A DNA stretch of 64,000 nucleotides from Rubrobacter xylanophilus DSM 9941 (GTDB taxonomy: Bacteria > Actinomycetota > Rubrobacteria > Rubrobacterales > Rubrobacteraceae): contig NC_008148.1 in the NCBI RefSeq assembly GCF_000014185.1, positions 372,001 to 436,000 of the forward strand, given 5' to 3'. This document shows positions 43,243 to 52,075 of this stretch, one piece after another. Numbering within the stretch: the first letter of the stretch is position 1; each line of letters begins with the position of its first letter. The translations under genes were made by a program, and so were the position numbers. The notes beneath the pieces were generated by a model that was not told the origin of the DNA, did no database searches, and saw only the letters and a program-made list of their open reading frames with translations.

Positions 43243-44556
43243 CTAGCCACCCCCCTCCGCCGCCGGATTCCAGGCCGGCTCCGGTGGTCGCCGGTCCGGG
43301 ACGTGGGCGAGGACGGCCATGGCGAGGACGGTGGCCGCGGCGAGGGAGAGCACCGCCAGGCGGTAGGCGCCGGTGCCCAGCGGTTCGAAGGCGGTGAGGA
43401 TGAGGCCCGTGAGCGCCGGGCCGGTGGCGGCGGAGAACCGCCCGGCCAGGGCGTAGAACCCGAAGAACTCCCCCAGCTTCGCGGGCGGGGAGAGCGCGAT
43501 GAGCAGCACCCGGCTCACCGGGCCCGTGGCCCCGAAGACGACCCCCACCAGCGGCCCGGCCAGCAGGAGCATCCAGGCCTCGGTGGCGGCCGCGACCGCC
43601 GCTATCGCCGCGAGCCACAGCCCGAGCACGGCCATCAGGGTGCGCTTGGGGCCCAGCAGGTCCGCCACCAGCCCGAAGCCCGCCGCCCCCGCGGCCGCGA
43701 ACACGGTGGAGAGCAGGAGCAGGTTGCGGATGTCGGCCTGCTCCATGCCGAAGACCTCCCGCCCGTAGAGCGCCATGTTGGCGACTACGGTGTTGGAGAC
43801 GTCCATGTAGAGCACCGTGGAGAGCATGAACGCCCCCATCCCCGCGTAGCCGCGGAGCCCGCGTATGGTGTGCAGCACCTCGCGGTACCCCCGCACCAGA
43901 CCCGCCGGGCGGGGCTCCCGCGCCGCCCTGTCGGGCACCCACAGGAGCGCCGGCAGGCCGAAGATAAGGTAGAGCGCCGCCGTCGGGAGAAAGGCGTTGG
44001 AGTTGGTGGCGCCCTCCGTCTCCAGCCAGAACCCCAGCGGGCCGAGCGCCGACCTCACCGCCTCCGGGTGGGTGACGAGCGGGGTGAGGGCGGCCAGCGC
44101 CACGATGGTGCCCGCGTACCCGGCGACCCCGCCGTAGCCGCTCACCCGCCCCGTGCTCCTTCCCGGCGCCACCCCGGGCAACAGGGCGTTGTAGAAGATC
44201 TGGGCCCACTGGTAGCCCAGGTTGCCCGCCACGAACAGCGCCACGGCGGCGGCCAGGCTCCCCGAGAGCTCGAGCCCCGCCGTGCAGCCCACCGCCAGCA
44301 GGGTGGAGGCGGCCAGGTAGGGCTTGCGGCGCTGCCCCAGGTCGGCCAGCGCCCCGAGGAGCGGGGCGGTGAGGAAGACGAGGACCATGGAGGCCGCTGT
44401 GATGTAGTTGAAGAGGTCCGCCCCGGCCCCCAGCTCGTCGGCGAGCCACAGGGGGAAGAAGTAGCTGAGGATGCTCACCGAGAAGACGGTGCTCGCGAAG
44501 TCGTAGAGCGTCCAGGAGAGGACCCGGCCGGGTGCGGCTGTGGGCCTCGGCCTCAA
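43243..44556 (-). CDS. MFS transporter, UMF1/Atg22-like
   Basis: 437 residues. It starts at a TTG that overlaps the DegV stop (TTGA) and opens with VLSWTLYDFASTVFSVSILSYFFPLWLADE, the WxxYDxAxx motif of the UMF1/Atg22 family, followed by LGALADLGQRRKPYL and about eleven further hydrophobic segments. A second cytoplasmic loop reads DLLGPKRTLM. The family contains vacuolar amino-acid exporters in fungi and uncharacterised bacterial transporters. Substrate unknown. It lies between the two plsY copies in a leftward operon with degV. Confidence 0.88.
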   Translation of the reverse strand: MRPRPTAAPGRVLSWTLYDFASTVFSVSILSYFFPLWLADELGAGADLFNYITAASMVLVFLTAPLLGALADLGQRRKPYLAASTLLAVGCTAGLELSGSLAAAVALFVAGNLGYQWAQIFYNALLPGVAPGRSTGRVSGYGGVAGYAGTIVALAALTPLVTHPEAVRSALGPLGFWLETEGATNSNAFLPTAALYLIFGLPALLWVPDRAAREPRPAGLVRGYREVLHTIRGLRGYAGMGAFMLSTVLYMDVSNTVVANMALYGREVFGMEQADIRNLLLLSTVFAAAGAAGFGLVADLLGPKRTLMAVLGLWLAAIAAVAAATEAWMLLLAGPLVGVVFGATGPVSRVLLIALSPPAKLGEFFGFYALAGRFSAATGPALTGLILTAFEPLGTGAYRLAVLSLAAATVLAMAVLAHVPDRRPPEPAWNPAAEGGG

Positions 44557-45437
44557 GGGCCGGCGCCCGGCGGCTCCTCGTAGAGGGCCAGCCCCAGCAG
44601 CCCGGGGCCGGCGTAGCTGGTCATCACCGGGGAGAACTCGGCGACGAGCAGCTCCCGGGGCCCGAGGCGCTCCCGGACCTCCTCCGCAAGCTCCCCGGCC
44701 TCCTCGCCGGCCGCGGCGTGCTGCACGGCCACGTGCAGGGGCCCCTCCCCCGAGACGCGCTCTTCGGCCAGCGCGAGCAGGCGCTCCACCGCCTTTCTGC
44801 GCGTCCTGGGGGTCTCCAGCGGGCGCACCTCGCCGCGCTCGAAGAGGATGACCGGCTTTATCTGCAGCGCCTTGGCGAACAGGGCCGCGAGCCGCCGGAG
44901 ACGCGCCGTCTTGGAGAGGTACTGCAGGGTGTCCAGGGTGACCAGCAGGCTGACGCGCCCCGAGAGCTCCTCGAGGCGCGAGAGGATCTCCTCCATCCCC
45001 GCGCCCTCCCAGGCCATCCGGGCGGCCTCCAGCGCCAGGAACCCCTCTCCCATCGCCGCCGAGCCGGAGTCGAGCACCTCTATCCTGCCCTCCACGCCCT
45101 CCTCGCGCGCCAGCTCCCGGCCCATCCGGGCCGACTCCGGCATCCGGGTGGCGATCTTGCCGGTGGCGGTGACGCACAGAACCTCCAGCCCCGCCCCGCA
45201 CAGCCTCCTGAAGACCTCCAGGTAGGCGCCGGGGGAGGGGGAGGAGGTGCTCGCGGGGGGGAGGTCCGGCCGCAGGATGCCGTAGAACTCCTCGGGGGTT
45301 ATGTCCTCCCCGTCCAGGTAGTCGCGCCCGGCGTAGCTGAAGGGCACCGGAACGACCTCTATCTCCAGCTCGCCGGCGAGCTGCCGGGGAAGGGAGGAGA
45401 CGCTCTCGGTTACGACGGCGACCCTTCTCTCAGCCAT
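44553..45437 (-). CDS. DegV-family fatty-acid-binding protein
   Basis: 294 residues. It has the DegV pattern: VAVVTESVSSLPRQLAGELEIEVVPVPFSYAGRDYLDGEDITPEEFYGIL, then PPASTSSPSPGAYLEVFRRL with the Ser/Thr-rich fatty-acid carboxylate site, and VLDSGSAAMGEGFLALEAARMA. DegV/FakB proteins bind a fatty acid and present it to the kinase FakA, which makes the acyl-phosphate used by PlsX and PlsY. Proximity to two plsY copies fits that route, although no fakA or plsX is in the window. Coupled by TTGA to the MFS gene. Confidence 0.92.
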   Translation of the reverse strand: MAERRVAVVTESVSSLPRQLAGELEIEVVPVPFSYAGRDYLDGEDITPEEFYGILRPDLPPASTSSPSPGAYLEVFRRLCGAGLEVLCVTATGKIATRMPESARMGRELAREEGVEGRIEVLDSGSAAMGEGFLALEAARMAWEGAGMEEILSRLEELSGRVSLLVTLDTLQYLSKTARLRRLAALFAKALQIKPVILFERGEVRPLETPRTRRKAVERLLALAEERVSGEGPLHVAVQHAAAGEEAGELAEEVRERLGPRELLVAEFSPVMTSYAGPGLLGLALYEEPPGAGP

Positions 45438-45457
45438 GTCCGCCCTCTGGCGAGATT

Positions 45458-45643
45458 TTACCTCCCCTCCACCCCGGCGGGCTCTTCCAGCAGCCTGCGG
45501 TGCGGCCCCCGGAGGCGGTCCGCCTCGCGCCTGCGGCCGGGGTAGGCGGCCTCGGACTCGGGCGTCCGCTCCCTTCTGCGGCGCTCCGGGCCGCAGGCCG
45601 CGGTGAGCCCCAGCTCGGCCCGTGGGCGTTCTTCCCTACGCAT
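45458..45643 (-). CDS. possible 61-residue basic protein
   Basis: A short open frame whose ATG overlaps the end of the preceding membrane-protein gene by 8 bp and has GGAAGG six bases upstream. The product is rich in Arg and Glu with no recognisable motif, and GC-rich DNA easily yields such frames. I list it because the start context and spacing are reasonable and because the 198-bp gap would otherwise be empty. Confidence 0.25.
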   Translation of the reverse strand: MRREERPRAELGLTAACGPERRRRERTPESEAAYPGRRREADRLRGPHRRLLEEPAGVEGR

Positions 45644-46268
45644 CGTGCCTTCCGGGCTCCGCCCGCGAGCGGTGCGCGCGGGCCTCCTCCCGCAGCGCTC
45701 CGGCGGGCAGCGCAGCGCGCACGCGGTCCACGGCCTTCTCCGCCCTCCGGAGGGCCGCCCGCAGCCGGAGGCGGCCCAGGGGGCCGGCGGCGGGCAGCTC
45801 CTCGGCGAGGCGCAGCCGCATGTCCAGAAGCTCGTCGCAGCAGGCCCTGTAGCCCATGAGGCACATCTCGACCTCTATCTCCGACGGCCCCGCCTCGAGG
45901 GTCCCGCGAAGGTGCCGGGCGCGCTGTTGGATCCTCCTCGCGAGGGAGAGGGCGTCCTGGGGCGGCCGCGCCCCCTCGCCGCGCTCCCGGAGCACGCGCT
46001 CCGGAGAGACCCCGCGCCCCCGCTCGCGCAGCAGCGCCGCCGAAAGGAGGGCGCAGGAGGCCGCGCCCGCCGCCCCCGCGAGCAGGACGCCCGAGGCGCT
46101 CCCCCGCGCGGCGGCCTCGGTGGCGAGGACGAGCGCCGCCGCCCCGCCCGCGGCCCAGACGCCGCCCGCGGCCTTCACCCAGCCGGGCGTCTGCGGGGAG
46201 GAGGCGGCGATCACCCAGAGCACGGCCGCCGCCGCCCACTGCAGAGCGGCGAGCAGGGCGACCCACAC
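45636..46268 (-). CDS. hypothetical membrane protein
   Basis: 210 residues from a GTG at 46268. Three hydrophobic segments at about 2-22, 28-50 and 58-80 are followed by a charged helical C-terminal region (ALSLARRIQQRARHLRG..., SEIEVEMCLMGYRACCDELLDMRLRLAEEL..., LRRAEKAVDRVRAAL) with coiled-coil character. Two close cysteines occur in GYRACCDE. I do not recognise a family. It lies between degV and the intact plsY on the same strand but has about 150 bp of non-coding DNA before it, so it may have its own promoter. Confidence 0.6.
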   Translation of the reverse strand: MWVALLAALQWAAAAVLWVIAASSPQTPGWVKAAGGVWAAGGAAALVLATEAAARGSASGVLLAGAAGAASCALLSAALLRERGRGVSPERVLRERGEGARPPQDALSLARRIQQRARHLRGTLEAGPSEIEVEMCLMGYRACCDELLDMRLRLAEELPAAGPLGRLRLRAALRRAEKAVDRVRAALPAGALREEARAHRSRAEPGRHDA

Positions 46269-46415
46269 GAGCCAGTGTCCTGATGGGGGTGTGAAGCCCT
46301 CACCTCCTGCCGTCGGGTAGCGTTTTAACGGCCCGCTCTCTCTCCGACTACCCGCGGGGTGTCAAGGATCGGTAAGGGACGGTTAGCGAAGCGTAAAGAT
46401 ATGCGGCAACCCCCT

Positions 46416-47072
46416 CTAGCCGTTTCTGCCGCGCAGGCGCTGGCCCGGCCGCCGGTCGAGGAGCAGGCGCCCGGCCAGGGTGGGGAGGGCGGGGTGATGC
46501 CGGAGGTCTTCGGAGACCCCCTCCAGCCGCCGCAGCAGCACCAGCGCGAGGAGGGCGAGGGCGGCGAGCCCGGTGGCCGACCACCCGGCGCTCCACAGGG
46601 CGTAGACGGCGTAGAGGGCGAACCCCGCGACGGTCGCGAGGCCCATCTGGTCCGCCAGCCGCCCCAGCCCGTAGACCGCGAGCAGCACCAGGAAGCCCCC
46701 CGGGGAGAGGGCCGCCGCCGCGCCGGTGGAGACGCCCACCCCCCGCCCGCCCCGGAAGCCCAGAAAGGGGGACCATCCGTAGCCGACCACGGGGCCGAGC
46801 GCGGCGGCGGCCACCACCTCCTCCTGCGCCCCCAGGAGCCGGGCCGCCAGCGGCGGCAGAAGGCCCTGCAGGAACACCCCCAGCGCCACCACCGCCGCCG
46901 GGAGCAGCCCGACGTTGCGCCACACGTTGGAGGCCCCCACGTTGCCGGTGCCGTGGCGGCGGATGTCTATGCCGGCGAAGAGGTAGGCCACGAGGAGGCC
47001 CAGGGGCACCGAGCCCGCCGCGTACCCCAGGAGAAAGGCCACCGTCGCTTCGAGGAGCGTAGAAAGTTCCAT
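46416..47072 (-). CDS. plsY: glycerol-3-phosphate acyltransferase PlsY (intact copy)
   Basis: 218 residues from ATG 47072 with GGAGGA five bases upstream. The three conserved loops are present: GSVPLG in the first helix region, IDIRRHGTGNVGASNVWRNVG (the SGN/SxN acyl-phosphate loop) and FRGGRGVGVSTGAA (the GGKGVAT-like phosphate loop, here GGRGVGVSTG). Six or so membrane segments. PlsY transfers acyl groups from acyl-phosphate to glycerol-3-phosphate, the first committed step of phospholipid synthesis. An extra Arg-rich tail ends the chain. The lysine of GGKG is arginine here, a conservative change. Confidence 0.9.
   Translation of the reverse strand: MELSTLLEATVAFLLGYAAGSVPLGLLVAYLFAGIDIRRHGTGNVGASNVWRNVGLLPAAVVALGVFLQGLLPPLAARLLGAQEEVVAAAALGPVVGYGWSPFLGFRGGRGVGVSTGAAAALSPGGFLVLLAVYGLGRLADQMGLATVAGFALYAVYALWSAGWSATGLAALALLALVLLRRLEGVSEDLRHHPALPTLAGRLLLDRRPGQRLRGRNG
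46679..47033. repeat. near-identical repeat, copy B (within intact plsY)
   Basis: Partner of the repeat at 42738-43091, in the same orientation, 3942 bp away. It is one base longer, the extra base falling in the C-rich tract near 46741-46752 that keeps this copy in frame. The 34-bp divergent patch here is 46899-46932. Confidence 0.85.
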
Positions 47073-47133
47073 GACAATCCTCCGGCCTCGAGGATGATAC
47101 CCTCTTTCTGCTGGGAACGGCGGCTTGGGTGTG

Positions 47134-47676
47134 ATGTGGGGGGTGGTCGCGGTGGGAGAGCCGGTGGCCGGGGTGCTGGTGTTCCTTCTCGGCGGCGCGC
47201 TCAGGGCGGCGAGGGCTCTGAGGGATCTGCCGGGGAGGCGGCGCGCGCCGGGAGCGCTCCCGGCGCGTTACCGTCTCCACGGGGTGGAGCTCTTCCCCGG
47301 CATCGGCGTCCCCCTCAGCCGCACCACCCGCTACGGGGCGACCTTCGCAGGGGTGCATCGGGGGGAGCCCGCCGCGCTGCTCCTGGGGTGGGTGAACTAC
47401 ACCCCCATCTTCTTCAAGCCCTCCACCGAGTGCGCCGTCGTCGGGGGGCGCTGGTGGCTCGTGGCCGCCGAGGGGGGGCGGCCGCGGGTGCTCCGGGGGC
47501 GCTTCGGGCGCGGAACCGTCCGGTGGGACGGGAAGGGCAAGCTCGCCGCGGCCGAGGTGGGGGTGAGGCTCGGGGGGCGGGGAGGGGAGGGCCGCCTGGC
47601 GGCGGCCCTCAACCACCTGCCCTTCCCGCCCCGGATAGGCGGCGCGCTGAGGCTGCCGGGGGCCTCAGGGCCCTGA
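47134..47676 (+). CDS. hypothetical protein with one N-terminal membrane segment
   Basis: 180 residues from ATG 47134 (GTG 47131 and TTG 47125 are alternatives; none has a strong ribosome site). A hydrophobic segment at about 6-24 is followed by a basic stretch and then a beta-rich region, [30 protein letters not shown] and [36 protein letters not shown] know no matching family. It diverges from plsY and its end overlaps the converging oxidoreductase gene by 12 bp. Codon use is like its neighbours, so it is probably real. Confidence 0.55.
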   Translation: MWGVVAVGEPVAGVLVFLLGGALRAARALRDLPGRRRAPGALPARYRLHGVELFPGIGVPLSRTTRYGATFAGVHRGEPAALLLGWVNYTPIFFKPSTECAVVGGRWWLVAAEGGRPRVLRGRFGRGTVRWDGKGKLAAAEVGVRLGGRGGEGRLAAALNHLPFPPRIGGALRLPGASGP

Positions 47677-48849
47677 GGCCCCCGCGCCTTCGGGTTGCGG
47701 GGCCTCCCACCGGGCGTCGAGCCACTTTTTCTCGCTGCGGCTGCTCTCCACCACCCTCTCGATAAAGTGCACCCCGCGCGCCCCGTCGTAGACGGTGGGG
47801 AAGTCCGGGGGCCTCTCCGGGGAGAGGCCGCGGCGGGCGCGCATCGCCGCCGCGGCCTCCAGGTAGAGGTTCGCGAACGCCTCGATAAACGCCTCGGGGT
47901 GCCCGGCCGGGAGCCGGCTCGCCGCCCGCGCCTCCTCGCAGAGGTAGGGGTTGCCGCGCCGGAGGGTCTGGACGGGCTTCCCGAAGGGCGCGAAGAGGAG
48001 GTGGTTCGGCTCCTCCTGGCGCCACTGCAGGGCGCCCTCGGTGCCGTAGACCCGGAGGCTCAGGTTGTTCTCCTCTCCCGTGGAGATCTGGGAGGAGATC
48101 ATGACGCCCTTCGCCCCGCCCTCGTAGCGGACGAGGAGGTTGCCGTCGTCGTCGAGGCGGCGGCCCTCGACGAAGGTGGTGAGGTCGGCGCAGATCTCGG
48201 AGATCCGGAGCCCGGTCACGGTGGCCACGAGGTTCTCGGCGTGCGAGCCGATGTCCCCGATGGCCCCGGCGGCCCCGGCCAGGGAGGGGTCGGTGCGCCA
48301 CCTGGCCTGCTTGTCCTCGTCCTCCAGCCGGCGCACGAGCCAGCCCTGGCTGTACTCGACGATGACCTTGCGCAGCTCGCCGAGCATGCCGGAGCGGACC
48401 ATGTGCCGGGCCTGGCGGACCATCGGGTAGCCGGTGTAGTTGTAGGTGACGCAGAAGATCGTGCCCGCCTTCTCGACGGCGCGCACCAGCTCCAGGGCCT
48501 GCTCCGAGGTGTGCACCAGCGGCTTGTCGCAGATCACGTCGAACCCCGCCCGGACGAAGGCGCGGGCGACCGGGAAGTGCATGTGGTTCGGGGTGACGAT
48601 GCTGACGAAGTCTATGCGCTCCTCCTCGGGGAGGGCGAGCTCCCCCTCCAGCATCTCCTCCCAGCTGGCGTAGTTCCTCCCTTCCGGCAGCCCCAGCGCC
48701 CTCCCGGAGCGGAGGGCCTTCTCCGGGGTGGAGGAGAGCGCCCCGGCCACGAGCTCTATCTCGCCGTCCAGCGCGGCCGCCCGCCGGTGCACCGCCCCGA
48801 TGAAGGAGCCCTCGCCCCCGCCGACCATCCCCATCTTGAGCCTCTGCAT
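47665..48849 (-). CDS. Gfo/Idh/MocA-family oxidoreductase (copy 1)
   Basis: 394 residues: an N-terminal Rossmann domain starting [23 protein letters not shown], then [42 protein letters not shown] with the EKP-type motif as DKPL, and a C-terminal sheet domain with [11 protein letters not shown]. Members oxidise or epimerise sugars and cyclitols with NAD(P). It is the last gene of an eight-gene leftward sugar operon that begins with the ROK repressor. The GGGEGSFIG variant of GxGxxG is typical for a subgroup that acts on intact glycosides or inositols. Substrate unknown. Confidence 0.9.
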   Translation of the reverse strand: MQRLKMGMVGGGEGSFIGAVHRRAAALDGEIELVAGALSSTPEKALRSGRALGLPEGRNYASWEEMLEGELALPEEERIDFVSIVTPNHMHFPVARAFVRAGFDVICDKPLVHTSEQALELVRAVEKAGTIFCVTYNYTGYPMVRQARHMVRSGMLGELRKVIVEYSQGWLVRRLEDEDKQARWRTDPSLAGAAGAIGDIGSHAENLVATVTGLRISEICADLTTFVEGRRLDDDGNLLVRYEGGAKGVMISSQISTGEENNLSLRVYGTEGALQWRQEEPNHLLFAPFGKPVQTLRRGNPYLCEEARAASRLPAGHPEAFIEAFANLYLEAAAAMRARRGLSPERPPDFPTVYDGARGVHFIERVVESSRSEKKWLDARWEAPQPEGAGASGP

Positions 48850-48850
48850 C

Positions 48851-49852
48851 TCACTCCTCCCCGAAGGCGGCGTCGAAGGCCACGCCGGAGGGCTCGAAGT
48901 CCAGCCTCCGGACGAAGGCGGCGGACTCGCGGGCGCCGTGCACCCGGTCCATCCCGGAGTCCTCCCACTCCACCGAGAGCGGGCCGCCGTAGCCCGTGCG
49001 GTTGAGGGCCCTGACGATCTCCTCGAAGTCCACCCCGCCGCGGCCCAGCGAGCGGAAGTCCCAGCCGCGCCGGTGATCCCCGAAGGGGAGGTGGGAGGAG
49101 AGGATGCCGCTCTGGCCGTCGAGGGTGCGGGCGGCGTCCTTCATGTGGACGTGGTAGATCCTGTCGGCGAAGCGGTCTATGAACTTCACGGGATCGACGA
49201 ACTGCCAGTAGAGGTGCGAGGGGTCGAAGTTGAAGCCGAAGGCCCTCCGGCCCCCCACGGCCTCGAGCGCCCGCTCCGCGGAGTAGAGGTCGTAGGCGAT
49301 CTCCGTGGGGTGCACCTCGAAGGCGAAGCGCACCCCCTCCTCGTCGAAGACGTCCAGGATGGGGTTCCACCGGCGGGCGAAGTCCTCGTAGCCGGCCTCG
49401 ACCTCCTCGTGCGGGGTGGGCGGGAAGAAGTAGAGCTTGTGCCAGACGGAGGAGCCGGTGAAGCCCGTGACCACCTCCACGCCGAGCCTCCTCGCGGCGC
49501 GGGCGGTGTCCTTCATCTCCTCGGCGGCTCGCCGCCGCACCCCCTCGGGGTCGCCGTCCCCCCACACGCGCTCGGGGAGGGTGGCCCTGTGGCGCTCGTC
49601 GATGGGGTCGCAGACGGCCTGGCCCACCAGGTGGTTGCCTATGGCCCAGCAGCGCAGGTCGTGGGAGGAGAGGAGCTCTCGCCTCCCGGCGGCGTAGCCC
49701 TCGTCCTCGAGCGCCCTGCGCACGTCGAAGTGGTCCCCCCAGCAGGCGAGCTCCAGGCCGTCGTAGCCCATCTCCCTGGCGAGGGGGGCCAGCTCCTCGA
49801 GCGGCAGGTCCGCCCACTGGCCGGTGAACAGGGTTACGGGTCTTCTGGGCAC
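48851..49852 (-). CDS. sugar phosphate isomerase/epimerase-like TIM-barrel protein
   Basis: 333 residues of the AP-endonuclease-2/xylose-isomerase-like barrel. Metal-ligand segments are [29 protein letters not shown] (Glu), [18 protein letters not shown] (Asp/His), [11 protein letters not shown] (His) and [10 protein letters not shown] (Glu). Such enzymes isomerise or epimerise ketoses, or dehydrate keto-inositol. It starts 18 bp after the second Gfo/Idh/MocA gene and ends 1 bp before copy 1, so the three act together, probably oxidising then rearranging a sugar or cyclitol brought in by the linked ABC importer. Confidence 0.9.
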   Translation of the reverse strand: MPRRPVTLFTGQWADLPLEELAPLAREMGYDGLELACWGDHFDVRRALEDEGYAAGRRELLSSHDLRCWAIGNHLVGQAVCDPIDERHRATLPERVWGDGDPEGVRRRAAEEMKDTARAARRLGVEVVTGFTGSSVWHKLYFFPPTPHEEVEAGYEDFARRWNPILDVFDEEGVRFAFEVHPTEIAYDLYSAERALEAVGGRRAFGFNFDPSHLYWQFVDPVKFIDRFADRIYHVHMKDAARTLDGQSGILSSHLPFGDHRRGWDFRSLGRGGVDFEEIVRALNRTGYGGPLSVEWEDSGMDRVHGARESAAFVRRLDFEPSGVAFDAAFGEE

Positions 49853-49870
49853 GTTCTTCTCCCCCTTTCT

Positions 49871-51115
49871 CTAACCGCGGTACTCCCCGCGGGCCACCGC
49901 GGGGACGTAGTCCTCGAGCTCCGGGTCCGGGAGGGCTATGGTGCGCCCGGTCTCGGCGGAGCGGTAGAGCGCCATGAGCAGCTCCACGACCGCCACACCG
50001 TCCCGGAAGGTCTCCTCCGGCCGCTCCCCGCGCAGGAAGCACCCGACCATGTGCCGGTCCTCCAGGGTGTAGCCGTAGGAGGCGGCCTCGTCCTCCAGCA
50101 CCGGCATCAGGCCCTGCTCGGCGTTCTGCTTCTCGACGAGGTCCTCGCCGGCCTCCCCGCTCACGTTGCGGGAGAGGAAGACCTTGAGCCCGCTGTTCAG
50201 GGTGCTGTACTCCATGGCGTACTCGGGGCCGAGGAGCTCGAGCTGTATCCTGAGCCCCGGGCCGACGTAGGACCAGGAGGTGGTGGCCTCGATGATGAGC
50301 CGGTTGCCCGCCTCGTCCTCCAGGGCGAGGGTGCCGCGGGCGAAGTCCTCCACCGGGCTGCTGGAGTAGTCCACGCCGATTGTCTCCTCGAGGCGGCGGG
50401 CGTACTCCCGGCGGCCCCACTTGAGAGTGGCGATGGTGGCGCTCGCGGAGAGGGGGCGGAGGCTGTGGCGGTCCCTGCCCGGCTCGGTGAGCAGGTAGCG
50501 GGCGACCTCCACGCTGTGGCACATCATGTCCGAGAGGACGCCCCCGCCCTGCTCCTCGCCGCGCCAGAACCAGGGGGCGTGGGGGCCGGAGTGCTCCTCG
50601 GAGGCCCGGGCCAGGTAGGGCCGCCCGGCTATGGGGGCCGCCCGCCGCCAGATGATCTCCCGGCCCCGCCGGACGGCGGTGGAGAAGAGCTGGTTCTCCA
50701 GGTAGCCGTGGTTGAGGTTCGCGTCCTCGGCCAGGCGGAGCATCTCGCGGGCCTCGGCGAGGTTGCGGGCGAGGGGCTTCTCGCAGGCGACGCCGCGCAG
50801 GGTGGCGCGCCCCGCCTTCACCTCGCGGTGGATGGCGCGCATGTTGGCGAGGCGGGTGCTGTTGGGGCCGAGGAGCCAGACCGCGTCCACCTCTCCGGAA
50901 CGGAGCATGCTCTCTATGGAGGGGAAGGGGGCGCAGGGGCCGAGGCCCAGCCGGCCGGCCTCGGCGGCGAGCGCCTCCCGGTGGGCGGGGGTGGGGCTGA
51001 AGACCCCGGAGATCCTGGCGTCCCTCACCCCGAGGAAGGCCTCCAGGTGGAAGCGTGCTATAAACCCGCTCCCGACGAACCCTATGCGCAGCGGCGGCGC
51101 GTTCTTCTTCTGCAT
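49871..51115 (-). CDS. Gfo/Idh/MocA-family oxidoreductase (copy 2)
   Basis: 414 residues. LRIGFVGSGFIARFHLEAFLGVRDARISGVFSP begins the Rossmann fold, AVWLLGPNSTRLANMRAI and GVACEKPLARNLAEAREML follow with the EKP motif, and DMMCHSVEVARYLL carries the conserved His of the catalytic region. It differs substantially from copy 1. Paired oxidoreductases with a TIM-barrel partner are common in inositol and 3-keto-sugar pathways. ATG 51115 with GGAGAAGGAGAG upstream, 12 bp after the permease gene. Confidence 0.9.
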   Translation of the reverse strand: MQKKNAPPLRIGFVGSGFIARFHLEAFLGVRDARISGVFSPTPAHREALAAEAGRLGLGPCAPFPSIESMLRSGEVDAVWLLGPNSTRLANMRAIHREVKAGRATLRGVACEKPLARNLAEAREMLRLAEDANLNHGYLENQLFSTAVRRGREIIWRRAAPIAGRPYLARASEEHSGPHAPWFWRGEEQGGGVLSDMMCHSVEVARYLLTEPGRDRHSLRPLSASATIATLKWGRREYARRLEETIGVDYSSSPVEDFARGTLALEDEAGNRLIIEATTSWSYVGPGLRIQLELLGPEYAMEYSTLNSGLKVFLSRNVSGEAGEDLVEKQNAEQGLMPVLEDEAASYGYTLEDRHMVGCFLRGERPEETFRDGVAVVELLMALYRSAETGRTIALPDPELEDYVPAVARGEYRG

Positions 51116-51127
51116 CTCTCCTTCTCC

Positions 51128-52075
51128 TCACTCCCTCAGGGCTCGCTGCCTGCCGTAGAGGGAGAGCAGGGCGAGCAGGGTCAGCCCGTAGACGATCTGG
51201 CGGGCGGATTCGGGGAGGTCGAGGGCGGTGAGCAGGCTGGTCAGGAGGGTGAGGACCAGCGCCCCGGCCATCGTCCCCGCGTAGCTGCCGACGCCGCCCG
51301 CGAGCAGGGTCCCCCCGACCACCACGGCGGCCACCGAGGGGAGGGTGTAGGGGTCGCCGAGGTTGAGGAAGACCTGCCGGGTGTAGCCGAGCAGGATCGC
51401 CCCGCCCAGCGCGGCGAGCATCCCGCTCAGCGCGTAGGTGGCCACGACCACGGCGGGGACCCTGACCCCCGAGAGCCGGGCGGTGGTGCGGTTGGCCCCC
51501 ACGGCGAAGAGCTGCCTGCCGTAGGGGGTGCGCCACAGCAAGAGCCACATCAGCAGGCCCAGCGCCGCCCACACCAGGACCACCCCCGGGATCCCGAAGG
51601 CGAGCGACCCGGAGACCAGGCCGGCCAGGAGGTCCGGCGTCTCGCCGCGCAGTTCGCCGCGGGTTACCACCAGGATCAGGCCCTGCACCACGCCGGCCAT
51701 CCCCAGCGTCATCACCAGCGGGGGGATCTTGAGCAGCGTGATCCCGAGCCCGTTCGCCGCGCCTATGAGGAGCCCGACGCCGAGCGCTATGGCGAGCGCC
51801 AGCAGCGCCCCGCCCGCCTCCCCGGTGCCGAGCCTGAAGACCAGGATGGCCCCCAGCGTGACCACCGCCCCCACGGAGAGGTCTATCCCCTCCCCGCCGC
51901 TTATGATGACCAGCGTCTGCCCGGCGGCGACGATGCCCAGAAAGGCCGCGAGGCGCAGGATGTTCATCGCCTGGTCGTAGCTGCCGAAGCCCGGCTGCAG
52001 GAGGCTGCCGAGGGCGAAGAGCCCGGCGGCGAGCAGCAGGGCTATGAGGACCGGGTCTACCCGCGGGCGCTTCAC
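51128..52075 (-). CDS. ribose-type ABC transporter permease (RbsC family), copy 2
   Basis: 315 residues from GTG 52075, in a GTGA overlap with the other permease. About eight to ten membrane segments, with AAGQTLVIISGGEGIDLSVGAVVTLGA, TLGMAGVVQGLILVVT, and the coupling-loop sequence FAVGANRTTARLSGVRV. RbsC-type permeases import pentoses, hexoses or inositol. Two different permeases in one importer suggest a heterodimeric channel. Confidence 0.9.
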   Translation of the reverse strand: MKRPRVDPVLIALLLAAGLFALGSLLQPGFGSYDQAMNILRLAAFLGIVAAGQTLVIISGGEGIDLSVGAVVTLGAILVFRLGTGEAGGALLALAIALGVGLLIGAANGLGITLLKIPPLVMTLGMAGVVQGLILVVTRGELRGETPDLLAGLVSGSLAFGIPGVVLVWAALGLLMWLLLWRTPYGRQLFAVGANRTTARLSGVRVPAVVVATYALSGMLAALGGAILLGYTRQVFLNLGDPYTLPSVAAVVVGGTLLAGGVGSYAGTMAGALVLTLLTSLLTALDLPESARQIVYGLTLLALLSLYGRQRALRE

